From: Flavobacteriales bacterium
Lineage (GTDB): Bacteria > Bacteroidota > Bacteroidia > NS11-12g > UBA955
Direction of reading: 5' to 3'
DNA length: 64,000 nt
NCBI GenBank assembly: GCA_947496375.1
Contig: CANMCY010000010.1
Location: forward strand, 1 to 64,000
Under the pieces are notes generated by a model. It had not been told where the DNA came from. It saw only the letters and a program-made list of their open reading frames with translations, and did not search any database. This document shows positions 15,998 to 24,449 of this stretch, one piece after another (position 1 is the stretch's first letter; each line of letters starts with the position of its first letter). Position numbers and translations under genes: made by a program.

Positions 15998-16687
15998 TCA
16001 ACCCCTGGGTTTCAGCGGCCTGATTTCCAGGTTCACCGGATGATAATTGGCCGGACTTTCCAGCGCAAACACTATCTGTGAGGCCACATCCTCAGGCATC
16101 AGCATATTGTCGTGGGGCTTGATGTTTTCACTATGCCTGAAAAAATCGGTTTTTACACTGCCCGGGTACACACAGGTTACTTTCACGCCAAAATCGCGAA
16201 CCTCTTTATACAACGCATCGCTGAAACCACGCACTGCAAACTTGGTGGCGCAATACCCTGATACCTGCTGATAACCCTCCAGTCCGGCAATGCTCGCAAT
16301 GTTCACAATATGCCCCGAATCTTGCTTTTTCATGCCCGGCAGTACCCGACGGGTAAAATAAAAGATACCGCTCACGTTGGTATTGAACATCTCCTGCCAC
16401 TGGGCCGTGCTCAACTCCTCACAAAGCCCAAAATACCCCAGCCCTGCATTGTTGATTAAAATATCCACCGCATTGTGTTGTTGCAGTATGCCATCCATCA
16501 CCGCATCTACCTGCTGTTGATTTCCTACATCCGCGTGCAAACAATGGTAATTTTCATGTTGGATACTGCAGCCGCTTCGGCATATTCCATATACGATGGC
16601 GCCTTTTTCCAGCAACATTTTCACACACTCCAGCCCAATGCCCTTATTGGCCCCGGTAATCACCGCTATTTTATTTTTCAATTCCAT
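15998..16687 (-). CDS. Short-chain dehydrogenase/reductase
   Basis: 229 residues, classical SDR. Cofactor motif TGANKGIG near the N-terminus, NNAG in the middle, and active-site Ser/Tyr/Lys in QVSGYCATK; a PGSVKTDF segment follows. The substrate cannot be read from sequence. It overlaps mnmH by 17 bp on the same strand, so the two are probably co-transcribed, with no obvious shared pathway. Confidence 0.9.
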   Translation of the reverse strand: MELKNKIAVITGANKGIGLECVKMLLEKGAIVYGICRSGCSIQHENYHCLHADVGNQQQVDAVMDGILQQHNAVDILINNAGLGYFGLCEELSTAQWQEMFNTNVSGIFYFTRRVLPGMKKQDSGHIVNIASIAGLEGYQQVSGYCATKFAVRGFSDALYKEVRDFGVKVTCVYPGSVKTDFFRHSENIKPHDNMLMPEDVASQIVFALESPANYHPVNLEIRPLKPRG

Positions 16688-17693
16688 ATTCTTTAAGTTT
16701 ATCTATTAACAATCCAACACTTTTTTCGGTTTGATTCCAGTCCCACTCCATGGGGTCGGGCCTGTAGCCATTCTCCTCCACGAAATAACGATACGATTTG
16801 TCGTAATACCCCATCAAAACCTGCACCCAATCCGATTTTCTGCCTTCCAGAATGGCCTCTTTGGCCTGCTTGCAGAGCAATCCCCCCAGCCGTTTACTCA
16901 GTTTTTCGGTTTTATCTGCAAGAATCTGTGCATCAAAATTTGCGTATTCCTTTACCAGTCGATCGAGGCGCTGGGCCTGCGGCACCACAATATCCAGCAC
17001 CGGGCTCTGCAACATGCTCTGCCAGAATTCATCCGGCATCACACAGGCGCCAATTTTACGGCTTTCGCTTTCCATGAGGATGGTGCTGCCATCGGGGAAT
17101 GAAGTCACGGCCTTATGCAAAAGATTTTCAAACATTTCCACTGTTGGCTGCGCCGGCATGCCCAGACTCCCCAAAACGCTGCCCCGGTGAGATGCCAGGG
17201 CCTCCAGATCCACCACAGCAAATCCTTTTTGGACCAGCAACTGCAAAATTTCGGTTTTCCCCACACCGGTCATGCCGCCCAGCAGAAAAAACTTTCGGGG
17301 TTCAGCCAGCGCTCTCTGCACAAAATGGCGATATGCCTTATACCCTCCCGAAATCAAACCCACAGGCTGTCCGCCCCATTCCAGCAAGGTAGCGGAAATG
17401 TGACTTCTGAGCCCTCCGCGCCAGCAATAAAAAACAGGTTCGGGACCCACTGCCTTGAACGCCTCATAGAGTTCATGAAAGCGTGGCCCAATCAGCTTAA
17501 AACCCAGTGCCACTGCAGCATCTCTGCCCTGTTGTTTGTATGTGGTTCCTACCAGCACCCGTTCATCATTGCGCAATAGCGGAATGTTAATGGCACCGGG
17601 AATATGCCCACGCTCAAATTCACCTTCACTGCGCACATCAATGAGGGTTTTGCCATCCCATGGATACTGTGCGGCTTTTACAACGGATGGCAT
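16671..17693 (-). CDS. mnmH: tRNA 2-selenouridine synthase
   Basis: 340 residues. An N-terminal rhodanese domain has the active-site loop FYCWRGGLRS (Cys90). A P-loop domain follows with GGMTGVGKT (139-147). This fusion is diagnostic of MnmH/SelU, which replaces sulfur by selenium (through a geranylated intermediate) at the wobble uridine of certain tRNAs, using selenophosphate. selD is not in the window. It is the first gene of a two-gene unit with the SDR and diverges from ssrA. Confidence 0.93.
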   Translation of the reverse strand: MPSVVKAAQYPWDGKTLIDVRSEGEFERGHIPGAINIPLLRNDERVLVGTTYKQQGRDAAVALGFKLIGPRFHELYEAFKAVGPEPVFYCWRGGLRSHISATLLEWGGQPVGLISGGYKAYRHFVQRALAEPRKFFLLGGMTGVGKTEILQLLVQKGFAVVDLEALASHRGSVLGSLGMPAQPTVEMFENLLHKAVTSFPDGSTILMESESRKIGACVMPDEFWQSMLQSPVLDIVVPQAQRLDRLVKEYANFDAQILADKTEKLSKRLGGLLCKQAKEAILEGRKSDWVQVLMGYYDKSYRYFVEENGYRPDPMEWDWNQTEKSVGLLIDKLKEYGIEK

Positions 17694-17782
17694 ACTGCAA
17701 AGATGTGGTGTATTGGGTGGGCTTGCAAACGGAAATTGGCCTTAGTCTAAATAAAAAAAGGAACTAAAACCTCCCCAAACCC

Positions 17783-17813
17783 TTGACTTTTCTCCAAAAT
17801 TATTGTAAATTTG
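17783..17813 (+). promoter_or_regulatory. Promoter of ssrA
   Basis: TTG (17783-17785), 20-nt spacer, TAAATTTG (17806-17813). The expected start falls a few bases before the mature tmRNA 5' end at 17828, fitting 5' processing by RNase P. Confidence 0.8.
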
Positions 17814-17827
17814 GGGTTACGTTCTTT

Positions 17828-18197
17828 GGGGCTGACCGGACTTGACAGGATGATTGGTTGCGGTGTAAGCATGTAGTGCTTTGGATGTAGGCACTTAAAT
17901 CTCAATGTTCAAAACCATAAGAGGCGAAAATAACTACGCCCTCGCTGCCTAATTCGGAGTAATTAGCATTGCGTGTTGCTCCCGTCGCTTTTGTCTGTGT
18001 AACTGACGAAACGGAGCAATCGACGAACACAGGTATGGTCACTCACACCGGCCAGGTGAGCCATTAACACGCCGGATAAGGATGGAGTAAGGTTATTTCT
18101 GTACCCGCCCCATCCCGACAACAAACAGAAATAAACATGTAGAAAGCGCCAGTAGTCGCATCTCTGGACGAGGGTTCGATTCCCTCCAGCTCCACCA
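17828..18197 (+). ncRNA. ssrA: tmRNA (one-piece), tag GENNYALAA
   Basis: The 5' end GGGGCTGACCGGAC pairs with the 3' end CAGCTCC-A-CCA in a 7-bp acceptor stem; the T-arm GGGTTCGATTCCC precedes the 3' end, and CCA is encoded. The tag frame runs 17923-17952: resume codon GGC, then GAA AAT AAC TAC GCC CTC GCT GCC TAA, giving GENNYALAA, the tag typical of Bacteroidota. The region between tag and 3' end contains the expected pseudoknot-forming repeats. With SmpB it rescues stalled ribosomes and marks products for proteolysis. Confidence 0.97.
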
Positions 18198-18207
18198 CCT
18201 TTGAATG

Positions 18208-18243
18208 AAAAACCCCGTGGATATTGATTCCCGGGGTTTTTTG
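18208..18243 (+). terminator. ssrA terminator
   Basis: AAAACCCCG and CGGGGTTTT pair around a 14-nt loop and are followed by a T-rich run, 10 bp after the tmRNA 3' end. Confidence 0.85.
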
Positions 18244-18245
18244 TT

Positions 18246-18612
18246 TTTTGTGTTGTCGGAAATGATGTTTGTCATGCTTCAACAAGCTCAGCATGACAAC
18301 CGCTTCAGGCCTTGTCACCGGATTTCACCCCCAACATCTTAGAAAACTGTGATTATGTAGGCGCACAGACAGTGGATAGGCCGAACAAATGGAAGTGAAA
18401 CAATAAAATCATTTGACCGATAAAACAATTGTTTATGACCGATTTATCGTTTATCGTTCATTTATTGTTGCTATTTCATTCATGTTTGAGTGTTTTTGAA
18501 CCATATTAGACATTATTTTGACCGATATATTAAACACTACAATCAATAGCGAGGAAACGCATTTTTATTGAACAATTCAAATTCGCAGTAGGTGAAAATT
18601 TTAAGGTGAGCG
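18246..18612. other. Gene-free AT-rich interval with three TGACCGAT motifs
   Basis: No supportable gene. TGACCGAT occurs at 18414, 18436 and 18519, and a short palindrome AAACAATTGTTT at 18423-18434 lies between the first two. These could be operator remnants of a lost gene; there is no downstream reading frame to regulate. Confidence 0.4.
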
Positions 18613-18660
18613 TGCCCTGAACATAGCGCAGGGTTTAAACCCTGCGCTATGTTCAGGGCA
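18613..18660. repeat. Orphan 48-bp perfect palindrome, REP-like, core GGGTTTAAACCC
   Basis: A perfect 24+24-bp inverted repeat with no loop, centred on TTTAAA. Its core is the same as that of the two palindromes around the RAYT transposase at 41 kb, but its outer arms differ. There is no transposase nearby. Confidence 0.85.
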
Positions 18661-18666
18661 ACACAG

Positions 18667-18912
18667 GAACAGGAATGGCTCCCTGCGGTCGCCGGACCTT
18701 AGAGGGTGGGCTTAACAAAGCCAAAAAAGCCGCGCTACGCTCGTTTTTTTATGCGCCTTCAGTCTGCCTGTGCAAGCACGGCATCCTTTAGAACAGGAAT
18801 GGCTCCCTCCGGTCGCCGGACCTTAGGGGGGGCTTAACAAAGCCAAAAAACCACGCTCCGCTCGTTTTTTTTTATGCGCCTTCAGTCTGCCTGTGCAAGC
18901 ACGGCATCCTTT
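18667..18912. repeat. Tandem duplication of a ~123-bp non-coding unit
   Basis: Copy 1 is 18667-18789 and copy 2 is 18791-18912, differing at only a handful of positions. Each begins GAACAGGAATGGCTCCCT and ends CACGGCATCCTTT. Each contains ACAAAGCCAAAAA, the inverse of the tRNA-fMet trailer sequence beside it. In copy 2 the TTTATGCGCC tract also pairs with GGCGCATAAA at 18914-18923. Confidence 0.85.
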
Positions 18913-18920
18913 CGGCGCAT

Positions 18921-18945
18921 AAAAAAACCCACCTTTTCAGGTGGG
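18921..18945 (-). terminator. Terminator of the tRNA operon
   Basis: On the minus strand CCCACC-TGAAAA-GGTGGG followed by seven U residues, 13 bp after the tRNA-fMet 3' end. Confidence 0.85.
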
Positions 18946-18958
18946 CTTTTTGGCTTTG

Positions 18959-19030
<72 letters not shown>

Positions 19031-19104
19031 ATGTACCGTTTAAGTTATTAATTGGGGTCTAAAACCAACTCTTGATTCTAAACTCTCAACTCATAACTCT
19101 GTCG

Positions 19105-19176
19105 TAGCCCGTAGGGGAATCGAACCCCTCTTTCATCCGTGAAAGGGACGTGTCCTAACCGATAGACGAACGGGCC
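19105..19176 (-). tRNA. tRNA-Glu (TTC)
   Basis: 72 nt, CCA not encoded. Acceptor GGCCCGT/ACGGGCT with a G1-U72 wobble, anticodon loop CTTTCAC, T-arm GGGGTTCGATTCCCC. It lies 74 bp before tRNA-fMet on the same strand and is probably co-transcribed. Confidence 0.93.
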
Positions 19177-19211
19177 AAATACTAAAGAACGCTTTCTCCC
19201 AAAAGGGGCTG

Positions 19212-19242
19212 CAAAATTAATGTAAAAAATTGAAACAGACAA
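19212..19242 (-). promoter_or_regulatory. Promoter of the tRNA-Glu/tRNA-fMet operon
   Basis: On the minus strand TTG (19242-19240), 20-nt spacer, TAATTTTG (19219-19212), a full match to TAnnTTTG. It lies between the rsfS stop and the tRNA-Glu 5' end. Confidence 0.8.
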
Positions 19243-19247
19243 CCCTT

Positions 19248-19622
19248 TTACACAGGATCTTCAAATTTTCTTACTTCCGCATCCCCCCAAAGGTCCTCAA
19301 TTCCGTAGAAACGCCGCTTCTCCTCCAGAAATACATGAATTACCACATTCACATAATCCAGCAGTACCCACTCTGCATGCTCACCACCCTCCCTGTGCAA
19401 GGGTTTTTCTCCCGTAGCAAGGCGTATCTCCTCCTCTACACCATCGGCAATCGCAGATACCTGCCTGTCACTGTTACCATGGCAAATCACCATCATGTCG
19501 GCAAATGCCCCCTTTAGCTTGCGTAAATCCAAGGTCACAATTTCATGTGCCTTTTTATCCTGCATACCCTTCACCGCCACCATGGCCAGTGCTTCTGTTT
19601 CGTTTCCTGTTTTTTTTGCCAT
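19248..19622 (-). CDS. rsfS: Ribosome silencing factor RsfS
   Basis: 124 residues, the normal length for RsfS/YbeB/Iojap. Diagnostic stretches are DMMVICHGNSDRQVSAIADGVEE and EWVLLDYVNVVIHVF..R.FY.IEDLW. The protein binds uL14 on the large ribosomal subunit and blocks 30S joining when nutrients are scarce. It is divergent from birA with a short shared upstream region; the N-terminus MAKKTGNETEAL fits a cytosolic protein. Confidence 0.95.
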   Translation of the reverse strand: MAKKTGNETEALAMVAVKGMQDKKAHEIVTLDLRKLKGAFADMMVICHGNSDRQVSAIADGVEEEIRLATGEKPLHREGGEHAEWVLLDYVNVVIHVFLEEKRRFYGIEDLWGDAEVRKFEDPV

Positions 19623-19696
19623 CCTTTGGCTTTTCTTTGTGCAAAGAACGCAAATAATTGGAAGAATTTTCTTTTATAGACCAAGTTGGTAAAATA

Positions 19697-20440
19697 ATGC
19701 TGTTTTACACCCCCTCCTGCGGAAGCACCCAGGACCTGGTTCCCCTCTGCGCCCGGCAAGCTGGAGGCAAACATCCTGCTGCGCTCCTTACCTTTCACCA
19801 AACGCAGGGCCGCGGGCAACAAAACCGCCCGTGGGAAGCCGAACCGGGAAAAAATCTGGCCATGTCGGTATGGCTTCCGCTAAAAAACCCCAAACCTGAG
19901 TTCTTTCCCTTGCTGAATATGGGACTGACCGTCGCCTGTTTAAAAGCACTCAATCAACACCCATCAGACATTCAAATAAAATGGCCCAACGATTTGCGCC
20001 ACAACGGAGCCAAACTGGCCGGTCTGCTGATGGAAGTGCAGGGAGATACCCAATCTGGCAAGGCACTGTGCATGGGTATCGGCGTAAACGCCAACCAAAC
20101 GAACTTTGAAAACCTGCCCCAACCCGCTACTTCTCTCCTAAACATCTCCGGTCAAACCCATAATCTGATGGACCTTGCCCGCAGCATCCTTAATCATCTG
20201 CAAAACGCCTTCACCGCATGGGAAAAACAACCCGATGATGTCATGTTTATGCAAGATTACAATAATTTAACAGAAGGCAAAAACGGGCTCTGGGAAGCTG
20301 AAACCCAAACCGGACAAATTATTACAGGTGAAATACTTGGAGTTGACCCGCAAGGTCGTTTACTTTTTCACTCCGACAACCGGGTTCAGGCATTTCACCA
20401 TGGCATGATTCGGCTGAAAAGAAATTTATCAAACAAATAA
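19697..20440 (+). CDS. birA: Biotin-[acetyl-CoA-carboxylase] ligase
   Basis: 247 residues from the ATG at 19697, which aligns the family start just before the STQ segment (FYTPSCGSTQDL); an ATG at 19658 would add 13 residues. Catalytic features: QTQGRGQQNR (the GRGRRGR biotin/AMP loop), KNLAMSVWLP and IKWPNDLRHNGAKLAG. There is no N-terminal DNA-binding domain, so it is a monofunctional ligase rather than a repressor. A likely substrate is the biotin carrier protein encoded at 46528-47019. Confidence 0.92.
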   Translation: MLFYTPSCGSTQDLVPLCARQAGGKHPAALLTFHQTQGRGQQNRPWEAEPGKNLAMSVWLPLKNPKPEFFPLLNMGLTVACLKALNQHPSDIQIKWPNDLRHNGAKLAGLLMEVQGDTQSGKALCMGIGVNANQTNFENLPQPATSLLNISGQTHNLMDLARSILNHLQNAFTAWEKQPDDVMFMQDYNNLTEGKNGLWEAETQTGQIITGEILGVDPQGRLLFHSDNRVQAFHHGMIRLKRNLSNK

Positions 20441-20443
20441 ACA

Positions 20444-20451
20444 TATCTTTG
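20444..20451 (+). promoter_or_regulatory. Candidate -7 element for DUF1800/DUF1501 genes
   Basis: TATCTTTG matches TAnnTTTG 35 bp before the ATG at 20487. A -33 TTG at the proper distance is not evident. Confidence 0.4.
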
Positions 20452-20486
20452 TTTTTGTCGTCTAATTAAAAGTTAACCATGCTGCC

Positions 20487-22142
20487 ATGGATCGCAAAGA
20501 ATTTTTAACGTTTAAAAAACCGGCTGCACCCACCGAATTTAAAAAAGTGGAACGCCGCACCACCACAGGTTTAGCCACCTACTCGGGCACTTTCGGAAAA
20601 AAAGAAGCCATGCACCTGCTCCGTCGTACCCTGTTTGGGGTTAAGGTTCAGGACATGAAGGATTTTTCTGCCAAAACCATGGCTGCTGCTGTAGATACCC
20701 TGCTCAATACCACCACAGCAGTGCCCAACGAACCGCTGAACTATTACGGAAAAACCACTGCCGATCCCAATGTTCCCTACGGAACCACCTGGGTAAATTC
20801 CCCCATAGATTTTAATTTCAATTTTCAGCGCACCATGTCGCTGAAAGCATGGTGGTGGGAAATGTCCGCCAAACAGCCATCTACCATCATGGAAAAAATG
20901 GTGATGTTCTGGCACAACCTAATCCCCATTTCAGCCATTGACCAGGTGGACCCCAGAATGTCCTACATCTACCTGAAAACCCTGCGACAGCATGCCATGG
21001 GTAATTTCAAAACCCTGGTGAGGGCACTTTCCATCGATCCTGCCATGCTGGTTTACCTCAACGGACGGTACAATACCAAAAGAGCCCCGGATGAAAACTA
21101 CGCACGTGAACTTTTTGAATTGTTTACCCTGGGTAAAGGCCCCGACAGCAAATACACCGAAGACGATGTGAAAGCAGCAGCCCGCGTGCTTACCGGCTGG
21201 AATATCAATTTTTTAACCACCCCCCCGGTTGCTACCTTCAATGTAAACAACCACGATACCACCAACAAGCAATTCTCTGCCTTTTTTAACAACGCGGTTA
21301 TCACAGGCCGCAGTTCGGCAAGCGCCGGTACCGACGAACTGGATGATTTGCTGAATATGGTTTTTGCCCAAAAAGAAGTGGCCAAATTCATTTGTCGCAA
21401 ACTCTATAAATACTTCGTTTACTACGACATAACCGCCGATGTGGAAACCAATGTGATAGCACCACTGGCAGACCACTTCCGCAACAACAATTACGAAATC
21501 AAACCGCTGCTGGAGAAACTGCTCAAAAGCGAGCACTTCTTCGATCCGCTGAATATGGCCTGTGTAATCAAAGACCCCACATCGCATATTGCCGGCTTCT
21601 GCCGTCAGTTGGAACTTGCATATCCCACCGATGCTGAATCTCTGTATAACATCACCGGTTATGGCCGTGCTTTTGGGCAGGCGGTTATGCAGGATATTCT
21701 GGATCCGCCCAGTGTTTCCGGCTGGCCGGCATGGCATCAGTCGCCCCAATACCTGCGCAGCTGGATTAGCAGCGATTCTCTTCCCAAACGCAATCAATTT
21801 ACCGATCTGATGCTGTTTATCGGATACAAACGGGGTGGATATACCTTCATTGCAGACGTTTTTAAGGTTACCAAACAATTTTCAAATCCCGGCGATGCCG
21901 ATACCCTGATCGATGACGCTGTCGCGTTTTTATCGCCACTGGAACTCAGCACCACACAAATGGCAACCCTGCGCAACAACCTGCTTCCCGGGGGTATACC
22001 CGCCTACAACTGGACAGATGAATGGACCCAGGCCAACGACCCCGGTCATGCCAACCATACCACTGCCCTGGCCTCAGCCAAATTAAAGCTGCAATTGCTA
22101 TATAAATCCATCATGAACCTGTCTGAATATCAGCTATCATAA
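20487..22142 (+). CDS. DUF1800 family protein
   Basis: 551 residues. Family landmarks: EAMHLLRRTLFG near the N-terminus, KMVMFWHNLIP, NENYARELFELFTLG (here DENYARELFELFTLGKG), AARVLTGW and DILDPPSVSGWPAW. No conventional signal peptide is visible, as in many Bacteroidota members. These proteins are almost always encoded next to a DUF1501 protein, as here (9-bp gap), so the pair probably works together; biochemical activity is unknown. Confidence 0.92.
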   Translation: MDRKEFLTFKKPAAPTEFKKVERRTTTGLATYSGTFGKKEAMHLLRRTLFGVKVQDMKDFSAKTMAAAVDTLLNTTTAVPNEPLNYYGKTTADPNVPYGTTWVNSPIDFNFNFQRTMSLKAWWWEMSAKQPSTIMEKMVMFWHNLIPISAIDQVDPRMSYIYLKTLRQHAMGNFKTLVRALSIDPAMLVYLNGRYNTKRAPDENYARELFELFTLGKGPDSKYTEDDVKAAARVLTGWNINFLTTPPVATFNVNNHDTTNKQFSAFFNNAVITGRSSASAGTDELDDLLNMVFAQKEVAKFICRKLYKYFVYYDITADVETNVIAPLADHFRNNNYEIKPLLEKLLKSEHFFDPLNMACVIKDPTSHIAGFCRQLELAYPTDAESLYNITGYGRAFGQAVMQDILDPPSVSGWPAWHQSPQYLRSWISSDSLPKRNQFTDLMLFIGYKRGGYTFIADVFKVTKQFSNPGDADTLIDDAVAFLSPLELSTTQMATLRNNLLPGGIPAYNWTDEWTQANDPGHANHTTALASAKLKLQLLYKSIMNLSEYQLS

Positions 22143-22151
22143 TCCATCCCC

Positions 22152-23735
22152 ATGAAACGCAGATTATTTCTAAAAGCCGCCGCCGCAGGATCCGTTTTAC
22201 CGGTTTCCCTGAATGGGATGTCAGTACGCGCCTACGCAAACTCACCCCTCATGCACCTGCTGGGTAGAAGGACCGGCAGCAATGATAACGTACTGATATT
22301 AATTCAATTAAATGGTGGAAACGATGGTTTGAATACCGTTATTCCCCTGGATCAGTATACCAACCTGACCAAAGCCCGCAGCAATGTGATTATTCAGGAC
22401 ACCAAGGTGCTGAAGCTGAACGGGGTAAATGGAACAGGCCTGCACCCTGCCATGACGGGTTTGCAAGGACTATACAACAATGGGTTGGTTAACATCATTC
22501 AGGATGTGGGCTACCCAAACCCTAATTTTTCACACTTCCGTTCTACGGACATCTGGATGAGCGGCAGCGACACCAGCGAAAGCTGGACCACAGGATGGAT
22601 GGGCCGTTATTTGGATTCACAGTTTCCCGGTTTTCCGGACGGTTACCCCAATACCGGCGCCCCTGATCCCCCCGCCATTCAGATTGGTTCCATGGTTTCA
22701 CTGGCAACCATGGGTGCATCCGTGAATATGGGCATGGCCATCACCGACCCCAGCAATTTCTACACTTTGGTGAACGGCACCACAGACCCCGTCCCCAATA
22801 CCCCTGCAGGCCGCGAACTGGAGTTTCTGCGTATTATGGCAAACCAGACCAATCAGTATGCCACTTCCATCAAAAATGCAGCGGGTAAAGCCACTACCCT
22901 CAGCACCAAATACCCCACCGGCAACAACCTGGCAGACCAGCTTAAAATCGTGGCCCGCCTTGTAAAAGGCGGACTTAAAACCCAGGTTTACATGGTCAGT
23001 ATCGGAGGTTTTGATACGCACAGCCAGCAGGTGGATAATTCCGACCACAGCGTAGGTTCCCATGCCACACTGCTCAAAAATGTAAGCGATGCCATCACGG
23101 CCTTCCAGGATGATCTGACCCTGATGGGCATACAGGATCGTGTGGCAGGTATGACATTCTCCGAATTTGGCCGCCGCATCATGAGCAACGGCAGCGTAGG
23201 CACCGACCACGGTGCCGCCGCCCCCATGATCGCTTTTGGAACCGGTGTACAGCGCGGTGTAATCGGTCGCAACCCCGTGATTCCTGATACCGTTACCGTT
23301 AATGATAACGTGCCCATGCAATACGATTTCAGACAGGTTTATGCCAGTGCCCTGCAGGATTGGTTCGGGCTGAGCAAAACAGAAGTGAAAGCAGCCATGG
23401 GTGGCAAAGACTTCAATACACTTCCCGTATTCAAGGCAAACCCGGCTGGCATAGAGGACTTTGCCGATCTGGTTAGCCGCCTGCATTTGCATGATGTTTA
23501 CCCCAACCCCGTGATCGGTGAAGCTACCTTTACCTTCTTTACCGATGGCGGCAACGTGGAATTATGCCTGTTCGATCCGCTGGGGAACCGCATTCGCACC
23601 ATGGCCTCCGGCAAACATGGAATGGGTGAGCATGAAGTACGACTGGATGTGCGCGGATTGCGCCCGGGGAACTACTTCTATCAGCTATCACAGGGAAATA
23701 GAAAATTGACCAAAGTACTGGTGGTGGCCAACTAA
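22152..23735 (+). CDS. DUF1501 family protein with T9SS sorting domain
   Basis: 527 residues. The N-terminus MKRRLFLKAAAAGSVLPVS is Tat-like (twin Arg followed by FLK). The DUF1501 core, related to sulfatase/alkaline-phosphatase folds, shows VLILIQLNGGNDGLNTVIP, FSHFRSTDIW, IGGFDTHSQQ, TFSEFGRRIMSNGSVGTDHGAAAPM. The last about 75 residues are a Por sorting domain (DVYPNPVIGEATFTF, LFDPLGNRI, LRPGNYFYQLS, KLTKVLVV). Tat plus T9SS export implies folding in the cytoplasm, perhaps with a metal, before surface display. It is paired with the DUF1800 gene. Confidence 0.92.
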   Translation: MKRRLFLKAAAAGSVLPVSLNGMSVRAYANSPLMHLLGRRTGSNDNVLILIQLNGGNDGLNTVIPLDQYTNLTKARSNVIIQDTKVLKLNGVNGTGLHPAMTGLQGLYNNGLVNIIQDVGYPNPNFSHFRSTDIWMSGSDTSESWTTGWMGRYLDSQFPGFPDGYPNTGAPDPPAIQIGSMVSLATMGASVNMGMAITDPSNFYTLVNGTTDPVPNTPAGRELEFLRIMANQTNQYATSIKNAAGKATTLSTKYPTGNNLADQLKIVARLVKGGLKTQVYMVSIGGFDTHSQQVDNSDHSVGSHATLLKNVSDAITAFQDDLTLMGIQDRVAGMTFSEFGRRIMSNGSVGTDHGAAAPMIAFGTGVQRGVIGRNPVIPDTVTVNDNVPMQYDFRQVYASALQDWFGLSKTEVKAAMGGKDFNTLPVFKANPAGIEDFADLVSRLHLHDVYPNPVIGEATFTFFTDGGNVELCLFDPLGNRIRTMASGKHGMGEHEVRLDVRGLRPGNYFYQLSQGNRKLTKVLVVAN

Positions 23736-23788
23736 ACCCACCCGCTTTGGGCGAAGCCGGCCGAAAGGCCTGAATAAATCAATCAGGA

Positions 23789-24097
23789 TTATTCAATCAC
23801 TTCCAGCAAACTGCGGTATGCCAGCACGCGTTCGCCATACTTCTCGCGGGTTTTGGCTTGCAGGGCCGGGGCATGGGTATCGCGGTAGCGCTCATAATCT
23901 TCCATGCTTTGTGCTGTATACTGAACGGCAATATTGACGCCTTCATCATCGGTGGCTTGCGTAAGTAACCGCATCATTTTAACCCCAACAAAACAACCGG
24001 TGGACATCACCTCCGGCAAATGCTCATTTTGCATCCATTCCAGCCACTCTGCTTCCATATCTGAGGAAATGTGGCAGGTGACATTGTAAACAATCAT
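23789..24097 (-). CDS. DUF4286 family protein
   Basis: 102 residues. MIVYNVTCHISSDMEAEWLEWM is the typical N-terminus; HLPEV and the YERYRD stretch complete the ferredoxin-like small domain. The function is unknown; the fold resembles antibiotic-biosynthesis-monooxygenase-like dimers. Its ATG overlaps the stop of purS by one base (TAATG), implying coupling. Confidence 0.85.
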   Translation of the reverse strand: MIVYNVTCHISSDMEAEWLEWMQNEHLPEVMSTGCFVGVKMMRLLTQATDDEGVNIAVQYTAQSMEDYERYRDTHAPALQAKTREKYGERVLAYRSLLEVIE

Positions 24098-24348
24098 TAC
24101 AATGCTTTTACGCGAATGTGGTAGCTCTCCATAATGAGGTTGGCAAGCAGTTTCTTGCAGGCAGTTTCTGCTGCGTTATGGGCTGCCGCTTCATCAGCAG
24201 CTTCGAGCTCCAGGGTAATGAATTTACCCACACGAACCTCACTTACCTGAGGCAATCCGATGGATGCCATGCTGTGTGTTACCGCCTTTCCCTGAGGATC
24301 CAACAATCCCTTCTTGGGCATGATTTCGATTTCTGCGAAGAATTTCAC
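24097..24348 (-). CDS. purS: Phosphoribosylformylglycinamidine synthase subunit PurS
   Basis: 83 residues, the usual length. MKFFAEIEIMPKKGLLDPQGKAVTHSM..IGLPQVSEVRVGKFITLEL is the PurS signature, ending NLIMESYHIRVKAL. PurS dimers bridge PurL and PurQ in the FGAM synthase complex of de novo purine synthesis. purL and purQ are not adjacent here, which is unusual compared with the purSQL order of many bacteria. Confidence 0.93.
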   Translation of the reverse strand: MKFFAEIEIMPKKGLLDPQGKAVTHSMASIGLPQVSEVRVGKFITLELEAADEAAAHNAAETACKKLLANLIMESYHIRVKAL

Positions 24349-24449
24349 AAGGCAAAGTTACCCATATTTAACCAAACGCCATTCTGCCTTTTACACAGAA
24401 TCTGCACATCGGATGGCAGTGCGGTCTTGAAGCACCGGAGATACAATTT

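Noticed and set aside
18064-18318. Short minus-strand protein with LEGIEPSSRDATTGAF
   Set aside because: It is the antisense translation of the tmRNA 3' half, a common false gene call.
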